Below the pieces are notes generated by a model, which worked only from the letters and a program-made list of their open reading frames with translations, did no database searches and was not told the DNA's origin. Shown here one piece after another: positions 52,294-60,910 of a stretch of DNA of 64,000 bases (position 1 is its first letter; each line of letters opens with the position of its first letter). The DNA is taken from the NCBI GenBank assembly GCA_963932545.1, contig CAWVRH010000001.1, positions 62,001-126,000 on the forward strand. Reading direction: 5' to 3'. The DNA is from UBA8337 sp963932545 (lineage in GTDB: Bacteria > Pseudomonadota > Alphaproteobacteria > RS24). A program made the position numbers and the translations under genes.

Positions 52294-52730
52294 ACACCCA
52301 ATTGCGCCAAGCAATCTTCCACCGCATCAAAGGTCAGCAAGGTGGAGGCATGGCGGTTTTTAAACTCGCGCACGGGTTCCAAAACTTCTAAATCGGCCCA
52401 CCGACCCGTCGGAGGCGTGCCGTCTTGTTTTAACATGGCGCGCATCGTGGCGCCGACTTCGCGCAATTCGTCTGGCGTGCTGCCGATAACCTCTCGCGCC
52501 ATCACCGAGCTGGCCGCTTGGCCCAAAGCGCACGCCTCTAGCTGATGCGCGAAAGCCGCGACCGTGCCGTCTTCGCCCATGGCCAATTCGACATGCACTT
52601 TCGAGCCGCAAAGGCGCGACACGGCGTCTGCCTTGGCGATGCGTGGCAACTCTGGGTCCGACAAATTGCCGATATGGGGAATATCCGCCGCCAGTTTCAA
52701 AATGCGCTGATTATAAAGGTCATTCATCAT
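52290..52730 (-). CDS. NifU/IscU-like Fe-S cluster scaffold protein
   Basis: 146 residues of the NifU N-terminal fold. The cysteines SRLCGSKVHVEL and LEACALGQAASSVMAREVIG hold the positions of IscU/SufU ligands, but the spacing differs from IscU and only two conserved cysteines are clear. It is the variant often listed as an iron-sulfur assembly scaffold in Alphaproteobacteria, from memory near thrS, yidD, folE and hisI. Whether it builds clusters is uncertain. cysS lies 24 nt upstream in the same direction. Confidence 0.82.
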   Translation of the reverse strand: MMNDLYNQRILKLAADIPHIGNLSDPELPRIAKADAVSRLCGSKVHVELAMGEDGTVAAFAHQLEACALGQAASSVMAREVIGSTPDELREVGATMRAMLKQDGTPPTGRWADLEVLEPVREFKNRHASTLLTFDAVEDCLAQLGV

Positions 52731-52754
52731 GGGCTTAAGATAGGTGCTGGCGCA

Positions 52755-54125
52755 TCATTTTGCGAGCTTCCAGATTGTGCCCTCGGCGGTGTCTTCAATC
52801 GCCACACCCATCGCGGCCAACTCATCGCGTGCGGCATCGGCGGCGGCGAAATCTTTTTCGGCACGCGCCTTGGCACGTAGCTCAATCAAGGCCTCAACAG
52901 CCGCCGTATCGACATCCCTATCTGCGCTATCTGCGGTTTGGGCGGCGAACCAATCTTCCGGCGGTTGTTGCAATAGCCCCATGAGATTTGCGGCAGCGAG
53001 AAACGCGGCCTTGCTCTCGGGCGAGGTGACGTTTTTGCTCAAGGCAAATAATTCGGCCAAGGCTTTGGGCGTGTTTAAATCATCGCACAGGGCGGTAAGA
53101 AAGCCCTCTGGCGCAGGCGCACGGACGACTTCCATATCGCTCGTATCGCGCAAGACCCCATACAGGCGGTCGAGATTCTTCACCGATTGCGCGAGCAGAT
53201 CATCGCTAAAATCGAGCCGTTGGCGATAATGCCCTTGCAATAGCCCTAGGCGGATAGCCTCGCCCGGCGCCGCTTCTAGCAATTCGTCCATCACCTTAAT
53301 ATTGCCGATGGATTTGGACATTTTTTCGCCTGAAATATTAAGCATGCCATTGTGCAGCCAATAATTGGCCAAAGGCGCGCCATGCGAGCAGCGGCTCTGC
53401 GCCGCTTCGTTTTCATGGTGGGGAAATTGCAAATCCGCGCCGCCGCCATGAATATCAATCGTGTGGCCTAAGTGCTTTTCAATCATCGCGGAGCATTCAA
53501 TGTGCCAACCCGGACGACCCCGCCCCCAGATACTGTCCCATCCGGGTTGCTCTGGCGTTGAGGGTTTCCAGAGAACGAAATCACCTGCATCTTTTTTGTA
53601 AGGCGCCACTTCGACGCGCGCGCCCGCCAACATGTCATCGCGAGAGCGCCCCGAAAGGCCGCCATACTGGCTATCTTGCGTGACATCAAACAGCACATGG
53701 CTCTCTGCCTCATAGGCGTGACCTGTGGCGATTAACTGCTTAATCATCTCCTGCATTTCTTGAATATGTTGAGTGGCGAAAGGCTCAATGTCGGGCGGCA
53801 GCACGCCCAGCACTTGCATATCAGCCATATATTTGGCGTGATAGCGCTCGGTAATGCGCGAAATATCGACGCGCTCGTCTTTGGCTTTGGCGTTAATTTT
53901 ATCGTCCACGTCGGTAATATTGCGGGCGTAAACGACCTGCGGGTAAAGCGCACGCAAAACACGCACCAAAACATCAAACACCACGGCGGGGCGAAAATTG
54001 CCAATATGGCAGGGCCCATAGACCGTTGGCCCGCAGACATAAAGCGTCACGCGCGTTGGGTTTTGGGGGGTAAAGACTTGCTTCTCGCGAGCCAATGTAT
54101 TGTGCAGATAGAGCTGTGTTTCCAT
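52755..54125 (-). CDS. cysS: Cysteine-tRNA ligase
   Basis: About 456 residues. Zinc site Cys in YVCGPTVYG, class I HIGN motif in GPCHIGNFRP, second zinc residues in WHIECSAM and PHHENEAAQS, and the KMSKS loop GEKMSKSIGN. It charges tRNA-Cys. The ATG at 54125 gives the usual short N-terminus; the frame reads 14 codons further. It is the first gene of the minus-strand pair with the Fe-S scaffold, divergent from folE across a 381-bp gap. Confidence 0.96.
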   Translation of the reverse strand: METQLYLHNTLAREKQVFTPQNPTRVTLYVCGPTVYGPCHIGNFRPAVVFDVLVRVLRALYPQVVYARNITDVDDKINAKAKDERVDISRITERYHAKYMADMQVLGVLPPDIEPFATQHIQEMQEMIKQLIATGHAYEAESHVLFDVTQDSQYGGLSGRSRDDMLAGARVEVAPYKKDAGDFVLWKPSTPEQPGWDSIWGRGRPGWHIECSAMIEKHLGHTIDIHGGGADLQFPHHENEAAQSRCSHGAPLANYWLHNGMLNISGEKMSKSIGNIKVMDELLEAAPGEAIRLGLLQGHYRQRLDFSDDLLAQSVKNLDRLYGVLRDTSDMEVVRAPAPEGFLTALCDDLNTPKALAELFALSKNVTSPESKAAFLAAANLMGLLQQPPEDWFAAQTADSADRDVDTAAVEALIELRAKARAEKDFAAADAARDELAAMGVAIEDTAEGTIWKLAK

Positions 54126-54330
54126 GCGCGCACCATAATTCATCTGCAGGTCGAGCCGCAAGGCCAATTAAATAACCCACAAAGCATTGGAAATCGTTCG
54201 AATGAAACCTAAGTATTGAGTAGAGGAAAGTGGTTTTGCGCCACACAAGGCGCATTTCACTCGGTTCTGGCTCAGGTTTGCCTTGTTCGTTGGGGCTTTT
54301 TTGGGTATCTAACACCAGCGATTGCGCTGA

Positions 54331-54361
54331 TTTTGCAAAGAGACTTTGCTTTCTTGCAAAA
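54331..54361. promoter_or_regulatory. Nested, mutually exclusive inverted repeats upstream of folE
   Basis: TTTTGCAA (54331-54338) pairs with TTGCAAAA (54354-54361) across 15 nt. Inside, GCAAAG (54335-54340) pairs with CTTTGC (54344-54349) across 3 nt. The two stems share bases and cannot form together, so this may be an operator or a switching RNA element. Confidence 0.4.
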
Positions 54362-54472
54362 CAATGTGCAAATTTAAGGGGATACGCTCTCAGCTCGACG
54401 TGGCATACTTATGGTCATGTTTGATTTGTTAGTGGAAAAGTAATTTTGGGCAGTCTGTATGCCTGACGTATT

Positions 54473-54490
54473 GCGGGACGTATTTCCCGC
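54473..54490 (+). promoter_or_regulatory. Hairpin next to the folE ribosome site
   Basis: GCGGGA (54473-54478), a 6-nt loop and TCCCGC (54485-54490) make a perfect 6-bp stem. GTGAGG (54494-54499), the ribosome site of folE, follows 3 nt later, so the stem could limit ribosome access. Confidence 0.45.
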
Positions 54491-54506
54491 TCAGTGAGGT
54501 AACAAA

Positions 54507-55133
54507 ATGGACGCTAGAGTAGACGGCAACAAGACGCCAGCAACTGGAGAACGGGACGTAAAAGTGGAAAAACCTTCACGCGACCAAGCCGAAGCCGCCG
54601 TGCGCACACTCATTGCGTGGGCTGGAGATAACCCCGAACGCGAGGGTCTCATCGACACCCCAAAGCGCGTCGTTAACGCCTACACAGAATTTTTCGCAGG
54701 CTATGAACAAAACCCAGACGATGTTTTGGGCCGCACCTTCGAAGATGTCGAAGGCTATGACGATATGGTCATGCTGCGCGACATTTCGCTTGAAAGCCAC
54801 TGCGAGCATCACATGGTAGCCATTTTGGGCAAAGTCCATATCGCTTACATGCCGGTCAACAAAGTTGTCGGCATTTCCAAGCTCGCTCGCGTTATCGAAA
54901 TTTTTGCCAAACGCCTGCAAACCCAAGAAACCATGACCGCGCAAGTTGTCGATTGCATTCAGCGTGTGCTGGAACCAGCTGGCATTGCCATTTTGGTGGA
55001 TGCCAAGCACCAGTGCATGACCACACGTGGCATTAAGAAGCCAGATGTGGCGACCATCACCACCCAGTTTACCGGCGTGTTTGCGGAAGATCCGCGCATG
55101 GAAGCACGCTTCCTTGCCATGATTAGCCGCTAG
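54507..55133 (+). CDS. folE: GTP cyclohydrolase I
   Basis: 208 residues. The zinc and catalytic residues are in LESHCEHHMV (Cys, His) and KHQCMTTRGIKK (second Cys). DTPKRVVNAYTEFFAGYEQNP and YMPVNKVVGISKLARVIEIFAKRLQTQE are also typical. It converts GTP to dihydroneopterin triphosphate for folate synthesis. About 25 N-terminal residues are charged and variable. hisI follows 35 nt downstream, the folE-hisI order seen in several Alphaproteobacteria. Confidence 0.96.
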   Translation: MDARVDGNKTPATGERDVKVEKPSRDQAEAAVRTLIAWAGDNPEREGLIDTPKRVVNAYTEFFAGYEQNPDDVLGRTFEDVEGYDDMVMLRDISLESHCEHHMVAILGKVHIAYMPVNKVVGISKLARVIEIFAKRLQTQETMTAQVVDCIQRVLEPAGIAILVDAKHQCMTTRGIKKPDVATITTQFTGVFAEDPRMEARFLAMISR

Positions 55134-55168
55134 GGTCTATAAGACCTCAAATAGCTGAGGGAAGAAAC

Positions 55169-55645
55169 ATGACTGGACCGTTTGCACCACGCGAAACCAT
55201 CGAACAGGTGGAAGAAGGCCACGTCTTGGCGCCAAAGTTTGACGCCAAAGGCCTAATTCCTGTCGTCACCACTGATTTTGCCAGCGGAGAATTGCTGATG
55301 CATGGTTTCATGAATGAGACAGCGTTAAAGCTAACGATTGAGACCGGCGAAGCGCATTATTTCTCGCGCTCGCGCGAAGCCATTTGGCACAAAGGCGCGA
55401 CCAGCGGTTTGGTACAGACCATCGCAGAAATGCGCATCGATGATGATCAAGATTGTGTTTGGCTTCGGGTGAAGGTTGGCGGCAATGGCGCCTCGTGCCA
55501 CGTGGGCTATCGCTCGTGCTTTTATCGCTCGCTGCCGACGGGCGAGCTGCCAGACACACCTGTCGCTTTGGCTTACGAAGAAGACGAAAAAGTTTTCGAC
55601 CCTTTCGATGTTTATGGCGATGCGCCTAATCCAACCAAACTGTAA
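55169..55645 (+). CDS. hisI: Phosphoribosyl-AMP cyclohydrolase
   Basis: 158 residues of the single-domain HisI. Catalytic and metal-binding features: GEAHYFSRSREAIWHKGATSG, DDDQDCVWLRV with the Mg-binding aspartates and zinc Cys, and CHVGYRSCFYR with two further cysteines. It opens the purine ring of phosphoribosyl-AMP in histidine synthesis. The HisE pyrophosphohydrolase domain is absent, as in other Alphaproteobacteria. A GAGGGAAG ribosome site precedes the ATG. Confidence 0.95.
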   Translation: MTGPFAPRETIEQVEEGHVLAPKFDAKGLIPVVTTDFASGELLMHGFMNETALKLTIETGEAHYFSRSREAIWHKGATSGLVQTIAEMRIDDDQDCVWLRVKVGGNGASCHVGYRSCFYRSLPTGELPDTPVALAYEEDEKVFDPFDVYGDAPNPTKL

Positions 55646-55648
55646 AGA

Positions 55649-56080
55649 TTATGCAGTGGCGATATAGTCTTTCAAAGCCGCCGCTTCTTTTTCCGTTTGG
55701 TGAATACGATAGTTCACCAAATCCCCGATAGAAACGATGCCGCATAGGCTATCGCCCTTCATAACCGGCAAATGGCGGAACCGCCGTTGCGTCATAATGC
55801 TCATGGCTTCATCAATGCCAGAGCTAAGCGCAATACTTTGCGGGCGCTCGGTCATATGCTCACAAACAGATTCTTCCAGCGCGGCTGCACCATGTTGCGC
55901 CAGCGCGCGCATGACGTCGCGCTCGGTAAAAATGCCATGACAAGTTTTCCCATCGCCCGCCACAACCAGCGCACCAATGGCTTTCTCATTCATCATTTGC
56001 AGGGCTTGCTCGACACTTTGATCGCTATCGATAGCGATAACATCGGCGCCCTTATTATTTAAAATTGCTTGAACACTCAT
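55649..56080 (-). CDS. CBS-pair domain protein
   Basis: About 143 residues made only of two CBS motifs: the first with IAIDSDQSVEQALQMMNEKAIGALVV, the second with IALSSGIDEAMSIMTQRRFRHLPVM and LCGIVSIGDLVNYRI. Such proteins bind adenosine nucleotides or SAM and sense energy state; the partner is unknown. The ATG at 56080 is preceded by GGGAGGC. It ends 3 nt after the convergent hisI stop. Confidence 0.9.
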   Translation of the reverse strand: MSVQAILNNKGADVIAIDSDQSVEQALQMMNEKAIGALVVAGDGKTCHGIFTERDVMRALAQHGAAALEESVCEHMTERPQSIALSSGIDEAMSIMTQRRFRHLPVMKGDSLCGIVSIGDLVNYRIHQTEKEAAALKDYIATA

Positions 56081-56146
56081 ACTCAGCCTCCCTATCGCAT
56101 CAGCATGCGGCACGGTAACGCAGATTGCAAGCCATGTGGAGTGACG

Positions 56147-56947
56147 TTATTTTTTGGGTTTCTTCCAATCGCCATAGTCGACTTGGCCCGGCCCACCAGA
56201 AGCCGAAAGCGGTGGCTTTTCCAAAAATCCGATAAGCACAAGTCCGGTGAAGAAACCGACCAAATGCGCAATCCACGCGATATTTACCGCCGCGCCATCT
56301 GGGCTCGCCAAGCCATAGGGGCCCAGCAGACCGAAAGCCAAGTTCATCACCAACCAAACGCCGATGAACATCAACACCGGACGCCGCTTGGGCACTTCGC
56401 GCAAAGCTAGCAGTCGGCGTTCCCGGTTTTGTGAATTGGGATTCAACCAACGCGCATCGGAAAACGCAAACCGCGATGCCGCGCCCATCAGTCCAGCCAC
56501 GCCGCCAGAGGCACCGATGATTGGGATCAGATAATTTTGCACAGGGGCGGCATAAATTTGCCCAAGCCCCGCCAATATGGTGCACATCATATAGAGGAAC
56601 ATAAATTTGCGTGGGCCCAATCGGCGCGCCACGGGGGCGCCAAAAGCCAAGAGCCAGACCGAGTTTAAAATGAAATGCGCCCAGCCGCCATGCAGCATTG
56701 AATAGCTAAACAGATTGACCAGCCCCTGCACCCAAGTGCCCGGCAATCCGCCCAAGCCTTCGGCAAACAGGCGCGCGGGAAACAGCCCCAGCGAGACCAA
56801 TAATTCATTGCGCTGCGCGTAGCCGCCAAACGCCATCAGCAGTTGGAAAACCAACAAGACGCCAAGCAACGCCAAGACAATAAAGGGCGCGCGCAATATC
56901 GGCTGCTTGGCTTGCTTTACAGGTTCGCTCGGCGGTGTATCCGTCAT
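56147..56947 (-). CDS. Rhomboid family intramembrane serine protease
   Basis: 266 residues with six hydrophobic helices. The serine is in GASGGVAGLMGA and the catalytic His in WIAHLVGFFTGL; the HGGWAHFILNSVWLLAFG segment with the oxyanion His/Asn is present. It cleaves membrane proteins within the bilayer. The C-terminus ends with a basic, Lys/Pro tail. It lies 8 nt downstream of the DsbA-fold isomerase gene, in the same direction. Confidence 0.9.
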   Translation of the reverse strand: MTDTPPSEPVKQAKQPILRAPFIVLALLGVLLVFQLLMAFGGYAQRNELLVSLGLFPARLFAEGLGGLPGTWVQGLVNLFSYSMLHGGWAHFILNSVWLLAFGAPVARRLGPRKFMFLYMMCTILAGLGQIYAAPVQNYLIPIIGASGGVAGLMGAASRFAFSDARWLNPNSQNRERRLLALREVPKRRPVLMFIGVWLVMNLAFGLLGPYGLASPDGAAVNIAWIAHLVGFFTGLVLIGFLEKPPLSASGGPGQVDYGDWKKPKK

Positions 56948-56955
56948 GATAATTC

Positions 56956-57567
56956 CTAGTTTCCGGCCGCTTGTTTCAAAGCAGCCTCGATCAATTCCAA
57001 TCGGTCATTGCCAAAATACATATCCGTTTCATTGATATACATCGTCGGAGAGCCAAAGCCGCCACGGTCGATGACATCTTGCGTATTGGCACGCAAGCGA
57101 GCCTTCACCTCATCGCTTTGTATGGCCTCCAGCACCGCGGCACCATCCATCCCGACAAGCTCACAAAGGGCCATCATCTCTTCGGGCTGGCTGATGTCTT
57201 TCAACTCGCCCCAATAGGCGTGAAAAGCGGCATGTGAAAACGCGCTCAGTTTGCCGTGGTCTTGTGCCACCAAAGTTGACCGCATAATGCCCGCAGCCGG
57301 CAAAGGAAAGACTTTCGGCTGGCCAATGGTGACGCCACAAAATTTTGCCCAATCCTGCAAATCTTTCAGATAATAGCGCCCCTTAATGGGGTGCGGGTTG
57401 GAGCGCGTTTCATAGACGGTCTCATTGACAGAGTTAAACACGCCGCCAACCAATATCGGTTTGAAATCAATATCAACGTCGCAACGTTTCGCCAAAGCCT
57501 CGATGCGCGAGAACGCCAAATACGTCCACGGGCTCGAGATATCGTAAAAAAATTCGAACTTAACCAT
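56956..57567 (-). CDS. 2-hydroxychromene-2-carboxylate isomerase-like DsbA-family protein
   Basis: 203 residues of the kappa-GST/DsbA thioredoxin fold: MVKFEFFYDISSPWTYLAFSR at the start with Ser in place of the DsbA Cys pair, and a C-terminal FGSPTMYINETDMYFGNDRLE. These enzymes use glutathione to isomerise aromatic-degradation intermediates, but many relatives have no known substrate. The GMC oxidoreductase gene is 1 nt upstream, giving a compact run. Confidence 0.86.
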   Translation of the reverse strand: MVKFEFFYDISSPWTYLAFSRIEALAKRCDVDIDFKPILVGGVFNSVNETVYETRSNPHPIKGRYYLKDLQDWAKFCGVTIGQPKVFPLPAAGIMRSTLVAQDHGKLSAFSHAAFHAYWGELKDISQPEEMMALCELVGMDGAAVLEAIQSDEVKARLRANTQDVIDRGGFGSPTMYINETDMYFGNDRLELIEAALKQAAGN

Positions 57568-57568
57568 A

Positions 57569-59212
57569 TTAACCCGCCACTTGTTGGGCTGGCATAAACG
57601 CTTTGCCGCGAATGTGATCGGAGATTTTTTCTGCCATCATAATCGTCGGCGCATTGGTGTTGCCCGTAATCAAAGTCGGCATCAAAGAGGCATCGACAAC
57701 GCGCAACCCTTCGAGACCATGCACTTGTCCGTGCTCATTGGTCACCGCCATTGGGTCATTGCCCATTTTGCATGTGCCGACGGGGTGATACAGCGTCTCA
57801 CCAGTTGCCCGAATCCAGCCATCCAGCTCATCGTCATTATCGACGTTCACATCTAGGCTCGGCTTCACCTGATTGCCGCGGAAAGGGTCGAAAGCTTTTT
57901 GCAGGAAAACATCACGCGTGATGCGAAAGCCATTGCGGATGTCGACGATGTCTTGCTCGGCCGTTAGATAGTTTGGATACATGGCCGGCGCATCTTCTGG
58001 GTTGGCGGTCTTCAGCGTCAAATACCCACGGCTTTCGGGACGGCAGCCATAAACGATGGATGAAAAGCCATGTTGGGTCGGCAAATCATCGCGTCCATGC
58101 ACATCTGGAACGGCCACGGACACATAGTGAATTTGCATATCTGGCACGGCCTTTGTTGGGGCCGATTTGAAAAATGCCCCCGCCGCCGTTGGAGGATATG
58201 AGGCATCGCCCTTGCCCATCAGCAAATACTGAATGCCGGCCAATTGCGTGCGCCACCAAACGGCAGAGCGGTGCAAAGTAACCGGCTGCGTGCATTCAAA
58301 TTGGCTCACAACGCCCAAATGGTCTTGCAAGTTTTGCCCGACGCCCGGCAGCTCATGCACCATCTCTAGGCCATGCGGCTTAATCTCTTTTTCGGGGCCA
58401 ACGCCACTGCGCAGCAATATTTGCGGCGAGTTAATAGCACCTGCCGATAAGATGACTTCTTTATTGGCAAAGACGGTATGGCTTTTTCCGTTTTTCAAAA
58501 ACTCAACCGCCACCGCGCGCTTACCTTCAAACACCACGACGTCCACCGTCACTTCGGTTTCCGTATGCAGGTTTTTGCGTTTCAACACAGGGTGTAAATA
58601 GCCCACCGCCGCGCTGCAGCGCTTGGAGCCGCGAATGGTATGCTCAAAGCGCGACACGCCTTCTTGCTGTTTGCCATTGAAATCTGGCGTGAAAGGAATG
58701 CCAGCCTGCTGGCCCGCTTCTATAAACACATCCAGCAATTCATCATTGGGGCGGTCGGATTTTTTCACCGACAGGGGCCCGCCCTTGCCGTGATATTCTT
58801 CGTCCCCATCGCCTTCAAAATCTTCTGCCCGCTTAAAGTAAGGCAGCACGCTTTCATAAGACCAACCGGCATTTCCCAATTGGTTCCAATGATCATAATC
58901 GGACGCATTACCGCGAATATAAACCATCGCATTGATCGACGATGAGCCGCCCCAACCGCGCCCGCGTGGCCAATACATTTGGCGCCCTTCGAGGCTCGGC
59001 TCGGCTTCGGTTTCAAACGCATAGTTTTGGTCGTTGCGCTCTGGCACAATTTGCGAATAACCGGCCGGCATGTGGATGAACAGGCTTTTATCTTTCTTAC
59101 CTGCCTCCAATAGCAAAACGCTATCGGCGCTATTTTCGCTCAACCGATTGGCCAACACACAGCCTGCGCTGCCCGCTCCCACAATAATATAGTCCACCCG
59201 TTCAATCATCAC
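57569..59212 (-). CDS. GMC family FAD-dependent alcohol/choline dehydrogenase
   Basis: 547 residues. FAD motif VDYIIVGAGSAGCVLANRLSE at the N-terminus, GRGWGGSSSINAMVYIRGN as the first GMC signature, ILSAGAINSPQILLRSGVG as the second, and the catalytic His in GETLYHPVGTCKMG. It oxidises primary alcohols (choline, aliphatic or polyethylene glycol-type alcohols). It is cotranscribed with the isomerase downstream, and its ATG follows directly on the gamma-carbonic anhydrase stop. Confidence 0.92.
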   Translation of the reverse strand: MMIERVDYIIVGAGSAGCVLANRLSENSADSVLLLEAGKKDKSLFIHMPAGYSQIVPERNDQNYAFETEAEPSLEGRQMYWPRGRGWGGSSSINAMVYIRGNASDYDHWNQLGNAGWSYESVLPYFKRAEDFEGDGDEEYHGKGGPLSVKKSDRPNDELLDVFIEAGQQAGIPFTPDFNGKQQEGVSRFEHTIRGSKRCSAAVGYLHPVLKRKNLHTETEVTVDVVVFEGKRAVAVEFLKNGKSHTVFANKEVILSAGAINSPQILLRSGVGPEKEIKPHGLEMVHELPGVGQNLQDHLGVVSQFECTQPVTLHRSAVWWRTQLAGIQYLLMGKGDASYPPTAAGAFFKSAPTKAVPDMQIHYVSVAVPDVHGRDDLPTQHGFSSIVYGCRPESRGYLTLKTANPEDAPAMYPNYLTAEQDIVDIRNGFRITRDVFLQKAFDPFRGNQVKPSLDVNVDNDDELDGWIRATGETLYHPVGTCKMGNDPMAVTNEHGQVHGLEGLRVVDASLMPTLITGNTNAPTIMMAEKISDHIRGKAFMPAQQVAG

Positions 59213-59743
59213 TTATCCTACTACTTTTAAATCGCGTTTATAACGCTGCCAATTTTCAACATAATGAGCGGCCGAAGCAATCATCATTTGCTCATTATCT
59301 TCACCCAATTCTCGAACGATTTTTCCAGGCATGCCAAGCACCATAGAATTATCTGGAATCTCTTTACCCTCGCCCACCAAAGCATGCGCCCCGATGAGGC
59401 AATTTTTGCCAATTTTAGCGCCGTTTAAAATCGTCGCCCCAATGCCCACCAGTGAGTTATCGCCGACGGTGCAGCCATGCAGCATGGCTTGGTGACCCAC
59501 CGTTATGTTTTTGCCCAAAGTCAGCGGAAAGCCAACATCGGTATGCAGTATCGAGCCGTCTTGCACATTGGAATTTTCGCCAATGGTGATGGCCTCATTA
59601 TCGCCGCGCAACACGGCGGCAAACCAAACACTGGCATTTTCCAACAAGACAATATTACCCATCACTTGAGCATCTGGCGCAACCCAATAATTACCGCTTG
59701 CTGGAAAACTAGGAGATATCTCCCCCAAGGCATAAATAGGCAT
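59213..59743 (-). CDS. Gamma-carbonic anhydrase family protein
   Basis: About 176 residues with left-handed beta-helix hexapeptide repeats and the metal/active-site segments RGDNEAITIGENSNVQDGSILHTD, VGHQAMLHGCTVGDNSLVGIGA, which carry the three His ligands. The family includes true gamma-carbonic anhydrases and many zinc-binding relatives without proven activity. The ATG at 59743 starts the barrel normally. It is first in a compact minus-strand run with the GMC, isomerase and rhomboid genes. Confidence 0.9.
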   Translation of the reverse strand: MPIYALGEISPSFPASGNYWVAPDAQVMGNIVLLENASVWFAAVLRGDNEAITIGENSNVQDGSILHTDVGFPLTLGKNITVGHQAMLHGCTVGDNSLVGIGATILNGAKIGKNCLIGAHALVGEGKEIPDNSMVLGMPGKIVRELGEDNEQMMIASAAHYVENWQRYKRDLKVVG

Positions 59744-59833
59744 GGCACCCTCCGACTTCCTATGATTAATCACTTCTTCTTTAGCGTTGTCCTATGGTAA
59801 ACACTCAAAATCTGCTGTCGAGGGGAAACAAGA

Positions 59834-60580
59834 ATGAAGCGCTTATTGTCGCGGGTAATACCCGAACACGAATGGCCCATTTGGGCTATTCCCTTAGTTG
59901 TGCTTGCCGTGTTTTTCATCAGCGGTGTGCTGGTTTACTTTGTCTATTTCGGGCCTGGCCTGCGCGACCTTCAAGGTGTCTCCTATAAGCCGACAAAAGA
60001 TCCGGCTCGGGTTCGGGTTGAGGTGGGGGGAACTTTATTTGCCGTGCCAGCGCATTTTACACGCAATCGCCAAACCCGCAGTCGGCGCGAATTAGCGCAT
60101 GCCGAGCTGCATGCTCTATTGCCAAATTTGCAGCCATGGCAGCCAAACCTGTCGGAAGAATTTACGCGCTCCGATAAAGACGCCGACTTGATTGTTATCA
60201 ATTTGCGGGGCGGAAAGAGATATTTTCCAGAGGCGCGCGTGTTTGAGGCTCTCTACAAACCCTACATCAAGGGCTCAGGTGCGGTGCGAAAAGATGGTCT
60301 ACAAGGGTTTAATTTCCAGCCAAACTCACCTTATACCAATAAACAAATTTTCCGCGCCCTGCCCGCAGGCTCGCGCGAGGAGCGCGAAAAAGCGCCGCTG
60401 TTTATTTGCGACACAAAACAGCACCCTAGCCCGTCTTGCGAAAGTCGGTTTGATATTGGCAAATCGGCGCAAGCGAGCTTCGTGTTCAAGCGCGCCCATT
60501 TGTCGGATTGGGAAAACATAGATACCCGCATCAAAGACATGATACGCAATGCAAGAGCTTCCGCTCGCACGCAAAACTAA
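59834..60580 (+). CDS. Single-pass membrane protein, unknown function
   Basis: 248 residues. A short basic N-terminus, one hydrophobic helix from about residue 17 to 40, and then a polar domain of about 200 residues that would lie in the periplasm if the usual positive-inside rule holds. Two cysteines near the C-terminus (LFICDTKQ, SPSCESRF) might form a disulfide. I do not recognise a family. The end of the gene is followed by an 11-bp duplicated sequence shared with the DUF3126 stop. Confidence 0.65.
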   Translation: MKRLLSRVIPEHEWPIWAIPLVVLAVFFISGVLVYFVYFGPGLRDLQGVSYKPTKDPARVRVEVGGTLFAVPAHFTRNRQTRSRRELAHAELHALLPNLQPWQPNLSEEFTRSDKDADLIVINLRGGKRYFPEARVFEALYKPYIKGSGAVRKDGLQGFNFQPNSPYTNKQIFRALPAGSREEREKAPLFICDTKQHPSPSCESRFDIGKSAQASFVFKRAHLSDWENIDTRIKDMIRNARASARTQN

Positions 60581-60586
60581 AGTCCG

Positions 60587-60618
60587 CGCACTTATAGGGT
60601 GGGCCCACGCACTTATAG
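60587..60618. repeat. 11-bp direct repeat, 21-bp period, at a convergent junction
   Basis: CGCACTTATAG occurs at 60587-60597 and 60608-60618, with the palindrome TGGGCCCA (60600-60607) between. The second copy holds the DUF3126 stop codon. Confidence 0.85.
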
Positions 60619-60828
60619 AGAAGGTAAGTCGAACTCTAGAATAGCCATGTTGAAATCGTAAGACACTTCGCCTTCGTCTTCATCGCGAAACATCGTGCCC
60701 ATGAATTCATCATCGAGGAACACTTCAACCATGTCCTCTTTGCCACCGCGCTTTAACGTAACGGTATCATTCTCAAACTTCGTTCGCATGTAAGCCTGAA
60801 CGCGTTTCATTTCATCACTCGTCATCAC
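60613..60828 (-). CDS. DUF3126 family protein
   Basis: 71 residues. EMKRVQAYMRTKFENDTVTLKR, EVFLDDEFMGTMFRDEDEGEVSYDFNMAILEFDL are typical of DUF3126, a small acidic family of Alphaproteobacteria, from memory usually next to cysE as here. Its function is unknown. Two ATG codons lie in tandem at the start; GGAGATAG precedes them. The cysE gene lies 82 nt upstream in the same direction. Confidence 0.86.
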   Translation of the reverse strand: MMTSDEMKRVQAYMRTKFENDTVTLKRGGKEDMVEVFLDDEFMGTMFRDEDEGEVSYDFNMAILEFDLPSL

Positions 60829-60910
60829 TATCTCCGTTACTTTTAATAGGGGGCAAAGCGTTGGGCTATCTCCCTAACAAGCTTCACCTATATTTTATCT
60901 CGTCTGCAGT

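Larger units (their letters stand above)
54126..54506. other. 381-bp gap between cysS and folE: possible structured folE leader
   Basis: No credible gene is visible here. The gap holds a cluster of nested inverted repeats (54331-54361), a hairpin next to the folE ribosome site (54473-54490) and a GACGTATT direct repeat (54465-54472 and 54477-54484). The folE motif (THF-II riboswitch) is known upstream of folE in Alphaproteobacteria, but I could not match its consensus. No clear promoter is visible. Confidence 0.4.

Noticed and set aside
53974..54315. 113-residue minus-strand frame overlapping the start of cysS
   Set aside because: It overlaps the clear N-terminus of cysS in another frame and has no domain or ribosome site.
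54230..54424. 64-residue plus-strand frame in the folE leader
   Set aside because: Composition is unstructured, there is no ribosome site, and it crosses the nested inverted repeats.
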